From Brevibacillus fortis (GTDB lineage Bacteria > Bacillota > Bacilli > Brevibacillales > Brevibacillaceae): a stretch of DNA of 64,000 nt. The notes beneath the pieces were generated by a model. The model had not been told where the DNA came from. It searched no databases and saw only the letters and a program-made list of their open reading frames with translations. Each line of letters begins with the position of its first letter. Within the stretch, counting starts at the first letter, position 1. The position numbers and the translations under genes were made by a program. The DNA lies in contig NZ_PXZM01000031.1 of assembly GCF_003013395.1 (NCBI RefSeq), positions 62,001-126,000 on the forward strand, in the 5' to 3' direction. Positions 8,496 to 17,115 of this stretch are shown here, piece after piece.

Positions 8496-9480
8496 TCAAA
8501 TGGTAGTACAGGAAGCGGCTCGGTTTATGCAGGAGCACGACCGCTTCCTGGTTCTCTCTCATGTAAGTCCTGACGGAGATGCGACAGGATCTGCTTTGGG
8601 AGTCGTGCTCATGCTAGAGCAATTGGGTAAAGAGTATGTGGTTGTAAACGAAGGAGAGACTCCGGTCAAGTTCAACTTCTTGCCGCGGTTTGACCGACTT
8701 TATAACCTGCGCAAACAACCGCTGAACGAGACGTTCGGGGCCGTTATCGCCGTAGACTGCGCGGATGAATCGCGGATGGGCGATGTACGGTCTTTATTTG
8801 CGTCTGGCGCTGCTTTGCTGAATATCGATCACCACCCGACCAACGATCATTTTGGAACGGTAAACCTGGTTCGTCCGGAGGCAGCCGCAACAGCAGAGAT
8901 ATTGTTTGATGTTGCAGAAGCAGCAGGGGTTTCTTTCAATGAAGAGCTTGCGCTGTGCATCTATACGGGCCTTCTGACGGATACAGGCGGTTTCCGCTAT
9001 TCGAATACATCGCCGCGCGTCATGGAAATCGCAGCTCGATTGCTCGGATACGGTGTGAAGCCAGGAGACGTAGCAGAGCGTTGCCTGGAGGAAATCACTT
9101 TTGCCCATGTGAAGGTTTTGCGACGCGCTCTTCAAACCTTGCAACTGTCCCATCAAAATATGGTTGCCTCCATCACTGTTTCTACCGCAGATTTTGCCGA
9201 AGTGGGTGCGGAGCGAGAAGATGCTGGTGGATTGGTGAATTACTGTCGCAACATTGAAGGAGTCGAAGTCGGCGTTTCTTTTGTGGAAGCGGAATCGGGA
9301 GTGGTCAAGGTGAGCATGCGCGCTCGCGATCGGGTTGATGTAGCTGTCATTGCTAAACAGCTCGGTGGCGGTGGACATGCAAAAGCAGCGGGTTGCACGA
9401 TCAAAGGACCACTTTCAGAAGTACAGCAAAAAGTATGGACTGTGCTGGACGATGCAGTAGGAGTGAAATTCGATGAATAA
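8485..9480 (+). CDS. nrnA: Oligoribonuclease/pAp phosphatase NrnA (DHH family)
   Basis: Bifunctional DHH-DHHA1 phosphoesterase that degrades nanoRNAs of 2-5 bases and dephosphorylates 3'-phosphoadenosine-5'-phosphate. 331 residues. Motif I is SHVSPDGDATGSALG (about residues 25-39), motif II AVDCADESR, motif III NIDHHPTND giving the family its name, and the DHHA1 substrate-binding motif GGGGHAKAAGC lies near residue 295. I use ATG 8485, which sits after GGGAGAGAAACAGG and overlaps rbfA by 11 bases; the open frame continues upstream inside rbfA but that part is only rbfA read in another frame. It overlaps truB by eight bases. Confidence 0.95.
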   Translation: MNPNQMVVQEAARFMQEHDRFLVLSHVSPDGDATGSALGVVLMLEQLGKEYVVVNEGETPVKFNFLPRFDRLYNLRKQPLNETFGAVIAVDCADESRMGDVRSLFASGAALLNIDHHPTNDHFGTVNLVRPEAAATAEILFDVAEAAGVSFNEELALCIYTGLLTDTGGFRYSNTSPRVMEIAARLLGYGVKPGDVAERCLEEITFAHVKVLRRALQTLQLSHQNMVASITVSTADFAEVGAEREDAGGLVNYCRNIEGVEVGVSFVEAESGVVKVSMRARDRVDVAVIAKQLGGGGHAKAAGCTIKGPLSEVQQKVWTVLDDAVGVKFDE

Positions 9481-10399
9481 CGTGAACGGCGTGCTGGTTA
9501 TCGACAAACCAGCTGGTATGACTTCCCATGATTGTGTAGCACGTATTCGTCGATTATATGGCACGAAAAAAGTGGGGCATACAGGTACACTGGATCCAGA
9601 TGTGACAGGTGTACTCCCCATTTGTGTGGGACACGCAACGAGGCTAGTTGAATATTTGCAAGAGCTGCCTAAGCGCTATGATGTAGTCATGCGCCTCGGT
9701 TCAACTACCACGACAGAAGACGCTTCTGGAGAAGTGGTGGAGCAAGGTACTGTAGATGTAGCATCGATTACGACGGAGCGTATTCAAGCGCTGTTGGAAT
9801 CCTTTTTGGGTGAAATGGAGCAAGTGCCTCCCATGTTCTCTGCGGTAAAGGTAAACGGCAAGCGGCTGTATGACCTGGCTCGTGAAGGCACCGTGATCGA
9901 GCGGCAGGCACGAAAAGTGACGTTGTATGAGCTGACACTTCATAAGATTAGCGTGGATGGGGACACTGTCGATGTTGCATTCACGTGCACGTGCTCCAAA
10001 GGCACATACATGCGCACCTTATGTGTTGACCTCGGACGCGCTCTGGGTTATCCTGCCCATATGAAGCTGTTGCGGCGAATAAAAAGCGGCCCGTTCCTGG
10101 AGCAAGAGGCAATCCCTCTCCAGCAAATTGAGGAACAGGCAGCAAACGGGGAAGACATTTCCCGCTACTTGGTCTCCATCCCTCAGGCAATCTCATTCTT
10201 ACCATCGTTTCAGGTCAAGCCAGACCGGACCAAAGCAGTGCGCAATGGACTTGCGACCGCGCTTCCAGGCGTCACTGCGGAGGAAGGAAGTTTGATTTGC
10301 TTGTTTGCAGGGGAAGAATTACTCGGCATCCATCGCGTATGCCGTGGAGACAAAGGACTTTTCGCCAAGCCAGAAAAAGTCTTTCCAGCCGAGGTGTAA
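9473..10399 (+). CDS. truB: tRNA pseudouridine-55 synthase TruB
   Basis: Makes pseudouridine 55 in the T-psi-C loop of all tRNAs. 308 residues. The catalytic aspartate is Asp41 in GHTGTLDPDVTGVL; the substrate motif GTYMRTLCVDLGRALG and the C-terminal PUA-like tail follow. The start codon lies inside the last codons of nrnA (ATGAATAA), so the two are translationally coupled. Confidence 0.97.
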   Translation: MNNVNGVLVIDKPAGMTSHDCVARIRRLYGTKKVGHTGTLDPDVTGVLPICVGHATRLVEYLQELPKRYDVVMRLGSTTTTEDASGEVVEQGTVDVASITTERIQALLESFLGEMEQVPPMFSAVKVNGKRLYDLAREGTVIERQARKVTLYELTLHKISVDGDTVDVAFTCTCSKGTYMRTLCVDLGRALGYPAHMKLLRRIKSGPFLEQEAIPLQQIEEQAANGEDISRYLVSIPQAISFLPSFQVKPDRTKAVRNGLATALPGVTAEEGSLICLFAGEELLGIHRVCRGDKGLFAKPEKVFPAEV

Positions 10400-10402
10400 T
10401 CC

Positions 10403-11344
10403 GTGAAAACGATCTACCTGACATACCCGTTTCCGTCTGACCTGCAAGCGAATCCTTGTGCGATTGCACTGGGGTACTTTGATGGTGTACATATTGGGCA
10501 TCGCCGTGTGATCCAAAAGGCGATTGATACAGCGAAAGCAAACGGATGGCAAAGTACGGTAGTGACCTTTGATCCGCATCCTCGAGAAGTATTGGGGCAA
10601 AGCGGTTATACCCGCTATTTGACACCACTTGAAGACAAGCTCGAGCAATTTGAAAAAATGGGCATAGACACCACTTATGTGATGAAGTTCGATATTGGCT
10701 TTGCGGCTATTTATCCAGAAGATTTCATCGCAGAGTGCATTCTCCCATTGGAATGCCGCCATATTGTCGTTGGCTTCGACTACACCTTTGGTTATCGCGG
10801 GATGGGGACTGCCCATACCTTGCAAGAAATGAGCAAAGGTCGTTATGGGCTCGACATAGTGGGGCCGGTAAATCGCTTGGGTGAAAAAGTTAGCAGTACC
10901 ATCATCCGTGAGTATCTTCATCATGGAGATGTTGAGCAGGTACGCCATCTACTTGGCCGCTCCTACAAAGTGCGCGGGACAGTCGTGCATGGAGACAAAC
11001 GCGGTCGTACCATTGGCTTTCCTACAGCTAACGTCCAAGTGAATCAGCCGTATTTGATCGGAAAGAATGGGGTCTACGGTGTTCGCTTTACCGTGGATGA
11101 ACAAAGCTACTATGGTGTCATGAACGTAGGAATCAAGCCTACATTTGAACTGGAGAAAAAAGAAAAGTCACTAGAGGTGCACATTTTTGAGTTCTCCGGT
11201 GAAATCTATGACAAAGAAGTAGAAGTAGAGTTCCTCTTCTACATTCGGGAGGAACAGAAATTTGCTGGAGTCGATGCACTTATCGCGCAAATTGGACGAG
11301 ATGTACAAACGGCGAAGCAAAAATTTGCAGAGGGAATCTCGTAA
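10403..11344 (+). CDS. ribF: Bifunctional riboflavin kinase / FAD synthetase RibF
   Basis: Converts riboflavin to FMN and then to FAD. 313 residues. The N-terminal adenylyltransferase domain shows the nucleotidyl-transfer signature GYFDGVHIGHRRVI (about residues 29-42) and a later SSTIIREYL; the C-terminal riboflavin kinase domain carries GRTIGFPTANV (about 203-213) and the closing EVHIF element. The start is GTG 10403, three bases after the truB stop. It is the last gene of the operon that begins at rimP; no strong terminator follows before the rpsO promoter, so some read-through into rpsO is likely. Confidence 0.96.
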   Translation: MKTIYLTYPFPSDLQANPCAIALGYFDGVHIGHRRVIQKAIDTAKANGWQSTVVTFDPHPREVLGQSGYTRYLTPLEDKLEQFEKMGIDTTYVMKFDIGFAAIYPEDFIAECILPLECRHIVVGFDYTFGYRGMGTAHTLQEMSKGRYGLDIVGPVNRLGEKVSSTIIREYLHHGDVEQVRHLLGRSYKVRGTVVHGDKRGRTIGFPTANVQVNQPYLIGKNGVYGVRFTVDEQSYYGVMNVGIKPTFELEKKEKSLEVHIFEFSGEIYDKEVEVEFLFYIREEQKFAGVDALIAQIGRDVQTAKQKFAEGIS

Positions 11345-11354
11345 AGGATTCTCT

Positions 11355-11383
11355 TTGCTTTTCACAAAATGGTATGCTATAAT
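11355..11383 (+). promoter_or_regulatory. SigA promoter of rpsO
   Basis: TTGCTT (11355-11360) and TATAAT (11378-11383) with a 17-base spacer and the extended element TGC directly before the -10. It starts about ten bases downstream of the ribF stop codon. Confidence 0.8.
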
Positions 11384-11401
11384 TCAAAACGTTGTACAGA
11401 T

Positions 11402-11470
11402 AACCGTAGCTTGGCTGTCCGATTCTCACCGACGGCAGACTCGGCGAACGGTATAAAAAATGAGGAGGTG
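11402..11470 (+). promoter_or_regulatory. Structured 5' leader of rpsO, probable S15 autoregulatory RNA
   Basis: The transcript between the promoter and rpsO can fold: ACCGT (11403-11407) pairs with ACGGT (11448-11452), enclosing a stem GCTGTC (11414-11419) with GACGGC (11431-11436). CCGA (11419-11422) can also pair with TCGG (11441-11444), giving a competing or pseudoknotted state. The SD box GAGGAGGTG follows at 11462-11470. Leaders that bind free S15 and block translation are known in Firmicutes; assignment here is by position and foldability only. Confidence 0.55.
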
Positions 11471-11477
11471 AGTCATG

Positions 11478-11747
11478 ATGGCATTGACTCAAGAACGTAA
11501 AACTCAACTGATTCAAGAGTTCCGTACTCATGAGAACGACACCGGTTCACCGGAAGTGCAAATCGCTATCTTGACCGAAAACATTAACAATCTGAACGGA
11601 CACTTGCGTACGCACAAGAAAGATCACCACAGCCGTCGTGGTCTCTTGAAAATGGTTGGTCAACGTCGTAACCTGTTGACATACCTGCGTGAAGCAGATG
11701 TTCAACGCTATCGTTCGGTAGTAGACCGTCTGGGTCTGCGCCGCTAA
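11478..11747 (+). CDS. rpsO: 30S ribosomal protein S15
   Basis: Primary-binding 16S rRNA protein of the 30S platform. From ATG 11478 the product is MALTQERKTQLI..., 89 residues, the exact family length; an adjacent ATG at 11475 would add one methionine. The conserved HENDTGSPEVQIAIL and HRTHKKDHHSRRGLL-type regions are evident, ending LGLRR. It is placed between ribF and pnp as in B. subtilis. Confidence 0.98.
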   Translation: MALTQERKTQLIQEFRTHENDTGSPEVQIAILTENINNLNGHLRTHKKDHHSRRGLLKMVGQRRNLLTYLREADVQRYRSVVDRLGLRR

Positions 11748-11759
11748 TCAGCGTTTTGT

Positions 11760-11784
11760 AAAAAGCGGGTTCTTCCCGCTTTTT
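11760..11784 (+). terminator. Terminator after rpsO
   Basis: A 10-base stem AAAAAGCGGG / CCCGCTTTTT with a five-base loop, the 3' arm ending in a T run. It starts 13 bases after the rpsO stop. Confidence 0.9.
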
Positions 11785-11870
11785 CTATCGTGTAGGAGGG
11801 TTTGGCGTAGCAATGCGCTAAGCCCATCCGAAACGAGTAAAAAGCTAGAAACAATTTGCTTACTTGCATG

Positions 11871-11895
11871 AGCTTCACAAAAGAAGCTTTTTTTA
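11871..11895 (+). terminator. Terminator-like hairpin in the pnp leader
   Basis: AGCTTC (11871-11876) and GAAGCT (11883-11888) form a six-base stem with a six-base loop, followed by seven T residues. It lies about 120 bases before pnp and after the rpsO terminator. If pnp transcription starts upstream of it, the hairpin would act as an attenuator; I could not find a convincing promoter on either side. Confidence 0.6.
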
Positions 11896-12013
11896 TTATC
11901 TAGAACGACTGCCAAAGGTACCCATTTAATTTTTATCACGGCAGGAAATAATACATATAGGTAGAAAACAAAGTGTGAAATGCACATTGTTGTGAAGGAG
12001 GACTGCTATCATC

Positions 12014-14146
12014 ATGGAGCAACAATACCGTACATATGACTTCGAACTGGCAGGCCGAAAACTGACCCTGGAATTTGGCAAAATGGCTAAACAGGCGCAT
12101 GGTTCGGTCTTGGTTCGTTACGGCGATACAGCAATCCTGTCTGCAGTTACAGTCTCGAAGGAACCAAAACCACTTGACTTCTTTCCACTGACTGTCAACT
12201 ATGAGGAGCGTCTCTACGCGGTTGGGAAAATTCCTGGCGGCTTTATTAAAAGAGAAGGACGTCCAAGCGAAAAGGCGATTTTGGCTAGCCGCTTGATTGA
12301 CCGCCCTGTTCGCCCTCTTTTTGCAGAAGGATTCCGTAACGATGTACAAATCGTAAATACTGTTCTGTCTGTGGATCAAGACTGCTCACCAGAAATCGCA
12401 GCGATGATCGGTACTTCCGCAGCGCTATGCGTTTCGGAGATTCCTTTTGAAGGTCCGATTGCAGGAGTGATCGTAGGACGAATTGACGGAGAGTTTGTCA
12501 TTAACCCTACTGTAGCGCAAGCGGAGAAAAGCGATATTCACCTGACTGTCGCAGGTACGCACAAAGCGATTAACATGGTGGAAGCAGCTGCGAATCAAGT
12601 GCCGGAAGCAGTGATGCTCGAAGCGATCATGGCAGGCCATGACGTTATTAAGCAACTGGTAGAATTCCAGAACATGATCGTGTCCGAAATTGGCAAGCAA
12701 AAGATGGAAGTCATCTTGCATGAGGTTGATCCTGAAATCGATCAGGCTGTGCGTGCATTTGCGGAAGCTCGCTTGAAAGAAGCTGTTCGTATCGAAGAAA
12801 AACAAGCGCGCTACGATGCTATTGACGATATCAAGGCAGAAACCAAAGAGCATTTTGCAGCCAAGGACCCTGAGGCATATCCAGAGCAGGAAAAGATGAT
12901 TAGCGAAGTACTTGGCAATATTGTCAAGGATGAGGTTCGCCGTCTGATTACTGACGATAAAGTTCGCCCTGATGGACGAGCTCTGAACGAAATCCGCCCG
13001 CTGTCCAGTGAGACAACCATTCTTTCCCGTACACATGGCTCTGCTATGTTTACCCGCGGTCAAACACAGGCGCTGAGCGTTTGCACATTGGGCGCGCTGG
13101 GAGATGTTCAAATTCTCGATGGACTCGGTCTGGAAGAATCGAAGCGTTTCATGCATCACTACAACTTCCCGCCGTATAGCGTGGGTGAAGCACGTCCGTT
13201 GCGTCCTCCAGGGCGTCGTGAAATCGGACACGGTGCGTTGGGTGAGCGTGCAATCGAGCCGATCATTCCATCTGAGGTAGAGTTCCCATACACGATTCGT
13301 CTCGTATCAGAAGTCATTGAATCCAATGGTTCCACATCGCAAGCGTCGATTTGCGCGAGCGTACTTGCTTTGATGGATGCAGGTGTACCGATCAAAGCAC
13401 CAGTAGCAGGTATTGCGATGGGCTTGATCATGAGCAAAGATGAGAAATCTTTCTCGATCTTGTCTGATATTCAAGGTATGGAAGATCATTTGGGCGACAT
13501 GGATTTCAAAGTAGCGGGTACTGAGACTGGCGTAACAGCTATCCAAATGGACATCAAAATTTCCGGCATCAACCGTGAGATTTTAGAGCTGTCCTTGGAG
13601 CAAGCGCGTGTAGGTCGTTTGCACATCCTGAACCATATGATGAGCACGATTTCCGAACCGCGTAAAGAACTGTCTCCTTATGCACCAAAAATCATGACCA
13701 TGACGATCAATCCGGAGAAAATTCGCGATGTAATCGGTCCACAAGGTCGTGTCATCAATAAGATTATCGAAGAAACCGGCGTAAAAATCGACATCGAACA
13801 AGATGGACGAGTCTTCATCGCATCCATCAACCACGAAGCGAATCTGCGCGCGAAACAAATCATTGAAGATCTGGTTCGTGAAGTAGCTGTTGGTCAGGTG
13901 TATCTGGGAACAGTAAAACGCGTAGAGAAGTACGGTGCGTTCATCGAGTTGTTCGCAGGCAAGGAAGGCTTGTGCCACATCTCTCAACTGGCTGAAGAGC
14001 GTGTAGCCAAAACAGAAGATGTTGTCGCAGTTGGTGATAAAGTAGAAGTGAAAGTGACCGAGATCGACGACCAAGGTCGTGTAAATCTCTCTCGCAAAGC
14101 AGTTTTGAAAGAGCAAGCTGCAGAAACACCAACAAAAGCAGAATAA
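12014..14146 (+). CDS. pnp: Polynucleotide phosphorylase
   Basis: 3'-to-5' phosphorolytic exoribonuclease and a major mRNA-decay enzyme. 710 residues, in family range. Two RNase PH cores are separated by the helical domain; the second core has HHYNFPPYSVGE and the GRREIGHGAL loop (about residues 377-410), and the phosphate/metal aspartates lie in SDIQGMEDHLGDMDFKVAGT (about 484-503). A KH domain (GPQGRVINKI) and a C-terminal S1 domain (GTVKRVEKYGAFIEL) complete it. GGAGG at 11998-12002 precedes the ATG. Confidence 0.98.
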   Translation: MEQQYRTYDFELAGRKLTLEFGKMAKQAHGSVLVRYGDTAILSAVTVSKEPKPLDFFPLTVNYEERLYAVGKIPGGFIKREGRPSEKAILASRLIDRPVRPLFAEGFRNDVQIVNTVLSVDQDCSPEIAAMIGTSAALCVSEIPFEGPIAGVIVGRIDGEFVINPTVAQAEKSDIHLTVAGTHKAINMVEAAANQVPEAVMLEAIMAGHDVIKQLVEFQNMIVSEIGKQKMEVILHEVDPEIDQAVRAFAEARLKEAVRIEEKQARYDAIDDIKAETKEHFAAKDPEAYPEQEKMISEVLGNIVKDEVRRLITDDKVRPDGRALNEIRPLSSETTILSRTHGSAMFTRGQTQALSVCTLGALGDVQILDGLGLEESKRFMHHYNFPPYSVGEARPLRPPGRREIGHGALGERAIEPIIPSEVEFPYTIRLVSEVIESNGSTSQASICASVLALMDAGVPIKAPVAGIAMGLIMSKDEKSFSILSDIQGMEDHLGDMDFKVAGTETGVTAIQMDIKISGINREILELSLEQARVGRLHILNHMMSTISEPRKELSPYAPKIMTMTINPEKIRDVIGPQGRVINKIIEETGVKIDIEQDGRVFIASINHEANLRAKQIIEDLVREVAVGQVYLGTVKRVEKYGAFIELFAGKEGLCHISQLAEERVAKTEDVVAVGDKVEVKVTEIDDQGRVNLSRKAVLKEQAAETPTKAE

Positions 14147-14156
14147 AGAAAAACAA

Positions 14157-14202
14157 AAGGCTTCGTCACTCGAAGAAATTCGTGTACGGAAGCTTTTTTT
14201 TT
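14157..14202 (+). terminator. Terminator after pnp
   Basis: An imperfect hairpin with outer stem GGCTTC / GGAAGC and inner CAC / GTG, followed by nine T residues (14194-14202). It starts about ten bases after the pnp stop. Confidence 0.8.
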
Positions 14203-14300
14203 GTGCAAGATGCTCCCGTTTCGTATGTCTAAGTCGTTTCTTCCCCTCATACATTGGACAAGAGAGACTCGTACGAGCGATAGAGGAGGGCGACGCCCTA

Positions 14301-15278
14301 ATGACGAATAGGACCAGGAGACTTTTGTTCATAGTTGTATATGGAGCAGTGCTGATCGTTCTCTTGAATTATCAGCCTATTCATCATTACATCAGTACGA
14401 TTAAAAATGTCCAAGTAGTGAATGGCGACATCAACGAAAACGAAAAAGTGCGTTTACGGGCGCAGATTGAAAAGTGGAAAGAGGGCAGAGAAGAACAGCC
14501 GATAGATGCCGTCGTCGATCAGACGTGGAAGGCCATTCCCGGCTATAATGGCCGTATAGTCGATGTAGAAGCATCGCTCAATAAATTGCTGGCTGCGGGT
14601 GTGTCCAGTTCGGATTTGCTGGTATACAAGGAAGTACCTCCAGCTGTTTCGCTTGAGCAATTGGGAGCACATCCCATCTACCGAGGAAATCCAAATAAAC
14701 CAGTAATTTCTTTCATGATCAACGTGGCTTGGGGTAATGAGTATCTCGATTCGATGCTCAATACACTCGATAAACACAAGGTAAAGACAACATTCTTTCT
14801 GGATGGCTCTTGGGTAAAACGTTACCCGGAAGAAGCAAAAAAGATTATGGCTCGTGGCCATGAGATTGGTAATCATGCGTATTCCCATCCCGATATGAAC
14901 ACACTGGGTACACAACGGATACATCAAGAGATAAGTCGTACGCAAGATGTTATTTTTAAAACACTGGAAGTGAAGTCTTCACTGTTTGCACCGCCATCGG
15001 GTGCTTTTAACCAACGCGTTGTACAAATCGCGCATTCGTCTTTTCAAATGAAGACGATTCTATGGACGGCAGATACGGTAGACTGGCAGAAACCTTCGCC
15101 TGCTTCTGTGATCAATAAAATAAGCCGCAAAATGGGGAATGGTGTCCTCATACTCATGCATCCTACTTCTACTTCAGAAGCCAGTTTAGATCAACTTCTG
15201 ACGATCGCCAAAAAGAAGGGGCTACAGCCGACAACTGTTTCGGAGGTCATATCGAGTCGTAGACTCCCGTCACCGTAA
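14301..15278 (+). CDS. ylxY: YlxY-type polysaccharide deacetylase-like protein
   Basis: Membrane-anchored NodB-fold protein, 325 residues, at the same place as B. subtilis ylxY (between pnp and mlpA). A membrane segment covers residues about 7-23 and the NodB domain begins near residue 130. The metal-binding pair HAYSHPD (motif 2) and FAPPSGAFNQ (motif 3) are present. Motif 1, normally TFDDG with the catalytic aspartate, is replaced by INVAWG, and this substitution appears typical of the YlxY subgroup. Activity as a deacetylase is therefore doubtful. A spore cortex or cell wall role is plausible from family placement only. GAGGAGGG precedes the ATG. Confidence 0.85.
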   Translation: MTNRTRRLLFIVVYGAVLIVLLNYQPIHHYISTIKNVQVVNGDINENEKVRLRAQIEKWKEGREEQPIDAVVDQTWKAIPGYNGRIVDVEASLNKLLAAGVSSSDLLVYKEVPPAVSLEQLGAHPIYRGNPNKPVISFMINVAWGNEYLDSMLNTLDKHKVKTTFFLDGSWVKRYPEEAKKIMARGHEIGNHAYSHPDMNTLGTQRIHQEISRTQDVIFKTLEVKSSLFAPPSGAFNQRVVQIAHSSFQMKTILWTADTVDWQKPSPASVINKISRKMGNGVLILMHPTSTSEASLDQLLTIAKKKGLQPTTVSEVISSRRLPSP

Positions 15279-15391
15279 ATACATGTTCATTTATTGTGGA
15301 GACAAAGGAAGTTTGCTATAGTTAGACGTGTTTACAAGGAAATTCCCCGAGTTTGCGGATAGAGACAGATGAACAACCGAGGAGGATTTAC

Positions 15392-16645
15392 GTGATACAA
15401 CGTCATACGTGTGATAACGGTCTTCGAATCGTGACGGAACGGATTCCGTCCGTTCGTTCAGTTGCCTTAGGCATCTGGGTAGGGACTGGTTCGAAATATG
15501 AAAATGAGAAAAACAACGGGATCTCCCATTTTCTCGAGCATATGTTTTTTAAAGGGACGACAACTCGTTCTGCAAAGGAAATTGCGGAAACCTTTGATGA
15601 GATTGGCGGGAACGTGAACGCCTTTACCTCGAAGGAGTATACCTGCTATTACGCAAGGGTGCTCGACCAACACGCTCCGATCGCCCTCGATGTTCTTTCT
15701 GATATGTACTTCAACTCGGTATTTGATGAAAATGAGTTGGAAAAGGAAAAGAACGTCGTCATTGAAGAGATTAGCATGTATGAAGACACGCCAGATGATT
15801 TGGTGCATGATTTGATTGCACGCGCTTCGTACAGCACACACCCGCTGGGGTATTCGATTTTGGGTACGGAAGATGTCCTTCGCAGCTTGAAGCGTGACGA
15901 TTTGCTCGCTTATATTGATCAGCATTACCTGCCAACGAATACAGTGATTACGGTAGCGGGTAATTTTGAAGAAAGTTTGATTGAAGACATTCAAAAGCGC
16001 TTTCAGGCTTTCTCGCGTCCGGGCAGTATGCCGACTTTGTCTACTCCAGACTTTGCTGGTAACGTTATCGCGCATCATAAGGCGACAGAGCAAGCGCATC
16101 TGTGCCTGTCTCTACCTGGGTTTAAGGTGGGGCATCCCGAAGTTTATTCCTTGATTTTGCTGAACAATGTGCTGGGTGGCAGCATGAGCTCGCGTCTATT
16201 CCAAGAAATTCGAGAAGAACGCGGTTTGGCATACTCCGTTTACTCCTATCATTCGTCCTATAAAGAAGCGGGTACGTTCCACGTGTATACAGGAACGGCA
16301 CCAGAGCAAGTGGGACAGGTTTTTGACATCGTCTCGCACGTCCTACGCGATGTCGCTGATCACGGAATTACTGACAAAGAGCTGAACAAAGGTAAAGAGC
16401 AGCTGAAAGGCAGCCTGATGCTCAGCTTGGAGAGCACGAATAGCCGTATGAGTCGACTTGGAAAAAATGAGCTCTTGCTGGGCCGTCACCTTAGCCTAGA
16501 TGAGATCATCGCCAAAATTGACCGTGTTTCACATGAATCTGTTCTGGCTGTGGCGCAGCAGCTGTTCCGTTCCAAGATGTCTATGGCGATGGTAAGTCCG
16601 CTCGACGGCTTCCCTGCAAACGTGAAAAACGATATTTTGTTGTAA
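15392..16645 (+). CDS. mlpA: M16 family zinc protease MlpA/YmxG
   Basis: Processing-peptidase-like zinc endopeptidase, 417 residues. The inverted zinc motif HFLEH lies at residues 46-50, the downstream glutamate is in KEKNVVIEEISMYED, and the C-terminal half carries NVLGGSMSSRLFQEIREERGLAYSV typical of the M16 substrate-binding domain. I start at GTG 15392 behind GAGGAGG (15379-15385); the open frame reaches 13 codons further upstream without a good ribosome binding site. B. subtilis mlpA lies in the same spot, downstream of ylxY. Confidence 0.93.
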   Translation: MIQRHTCDNGLRIVTERIPSVRSVALGIWVGTGSKYENEKNNGISHFLEHMFFKGTTTRSAKEIAETFDEIGGNVNAFTSKEYTCYYARVLDQHAPIALDVLSDMYFNSVFDENELEKEKNVVIEEISMYEDTPDDLVHDLIARASYSTHPLGYSILGTEDVLRSLKRDDLLAYIDQHYLPTNTVITVAGNFEESLIEDIQKRFQAFSRPGSMPTLSTPDFAGNVIAHHKATEQAHLCLSLPGFKVGHPEVYSLILLNNVLGGSMSSRLFQEIREERGLAYSVYSYHSSYKEAGTFHVYTGTAPEQVGQVFDIVSHVLRDVADHGITDKELNKGKEQLKGSLMLSLESTNSRMSRLGKNELLLGRHLSLDEIIAKIDRVSHESVLAVAQQLFRSKMSMAMVSPLDGFPANVKNDILL

Positions 16646-16647
16646 GC

Positions 16648-16675
16648 AAAAATCCGGCATAGCCCGGATTTTTTT
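16648..16675 (+). terminator. Terminator after mlpA
   Basis: AATCCGG (16651-16657) and CCGGATT (16664-16670) with a six-base loop, followed by a run of T. Confidence 0.88.
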
Positions 16676-16717
16676 GCGTATATCAACAGTAAATGAAAGG
16701 ACAAAGGGGGCTTCTCC

Positions 16718-16978
16718 ATGCGCTTAAGCGAGTTGGGTGGGAAGGAGATTATCGGACTGGACAACGGAGAGAAAATGGGAGTCATCAGCGATTCCGATTT
16801 GGTAATCCATCCCGAAAACGGTACGATTCAATCCATCATCTTGCCAGGAGGCAGTTTCTTTGGATTCGGAAAGAAGCGAGAGGACCTCGTGATTCCATGG
16901 AGCTCCATCGTAAAAATTGGGCCAGATACGGTCATCATCCAGCTTCAAGCGCCTGAGGCACAAGCTTCTCAAAAGTAG
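16718..16978 (+). CDS. ymxH: YlmC/YmxH family PRC-barrel sporulation protein
   Basis: 86-residue protein with a single PRC-barrel-like fold, recognised from MRLSELGGKEIIGLDNGEK at the start and WSSIVKIGPDTVI at the end. The family (YlmC/YmxH) is conserved in spore formers. B. subtilis ymxH lies between mlpA and spoVFA, matching this position. The function is not known. AAAGGGGG at 16703-16710 precedes the ATG. Confidence 0.88.
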   Translation: MRLSELGGKEIIGLDNGEKMGVISDSDLVIHPENGTIQSIILPGGSFFGFGKKREDLVIPWSSIVKIGPDTVIIQLQAPEAQASQK

Positions 16979-17115
16979 GCGCTACTGTCACCGAAGTAGC
17001 AGGAGCGGAATAGGATGGGGGTAGACCGCATGGATTTCCGTCAACTTTTCCAAATGGAAAACCTTTGCGTTTCGATCATTTAATGCAGTAAAATGTGTGG
17101 AAAGGGGAACGCAGC

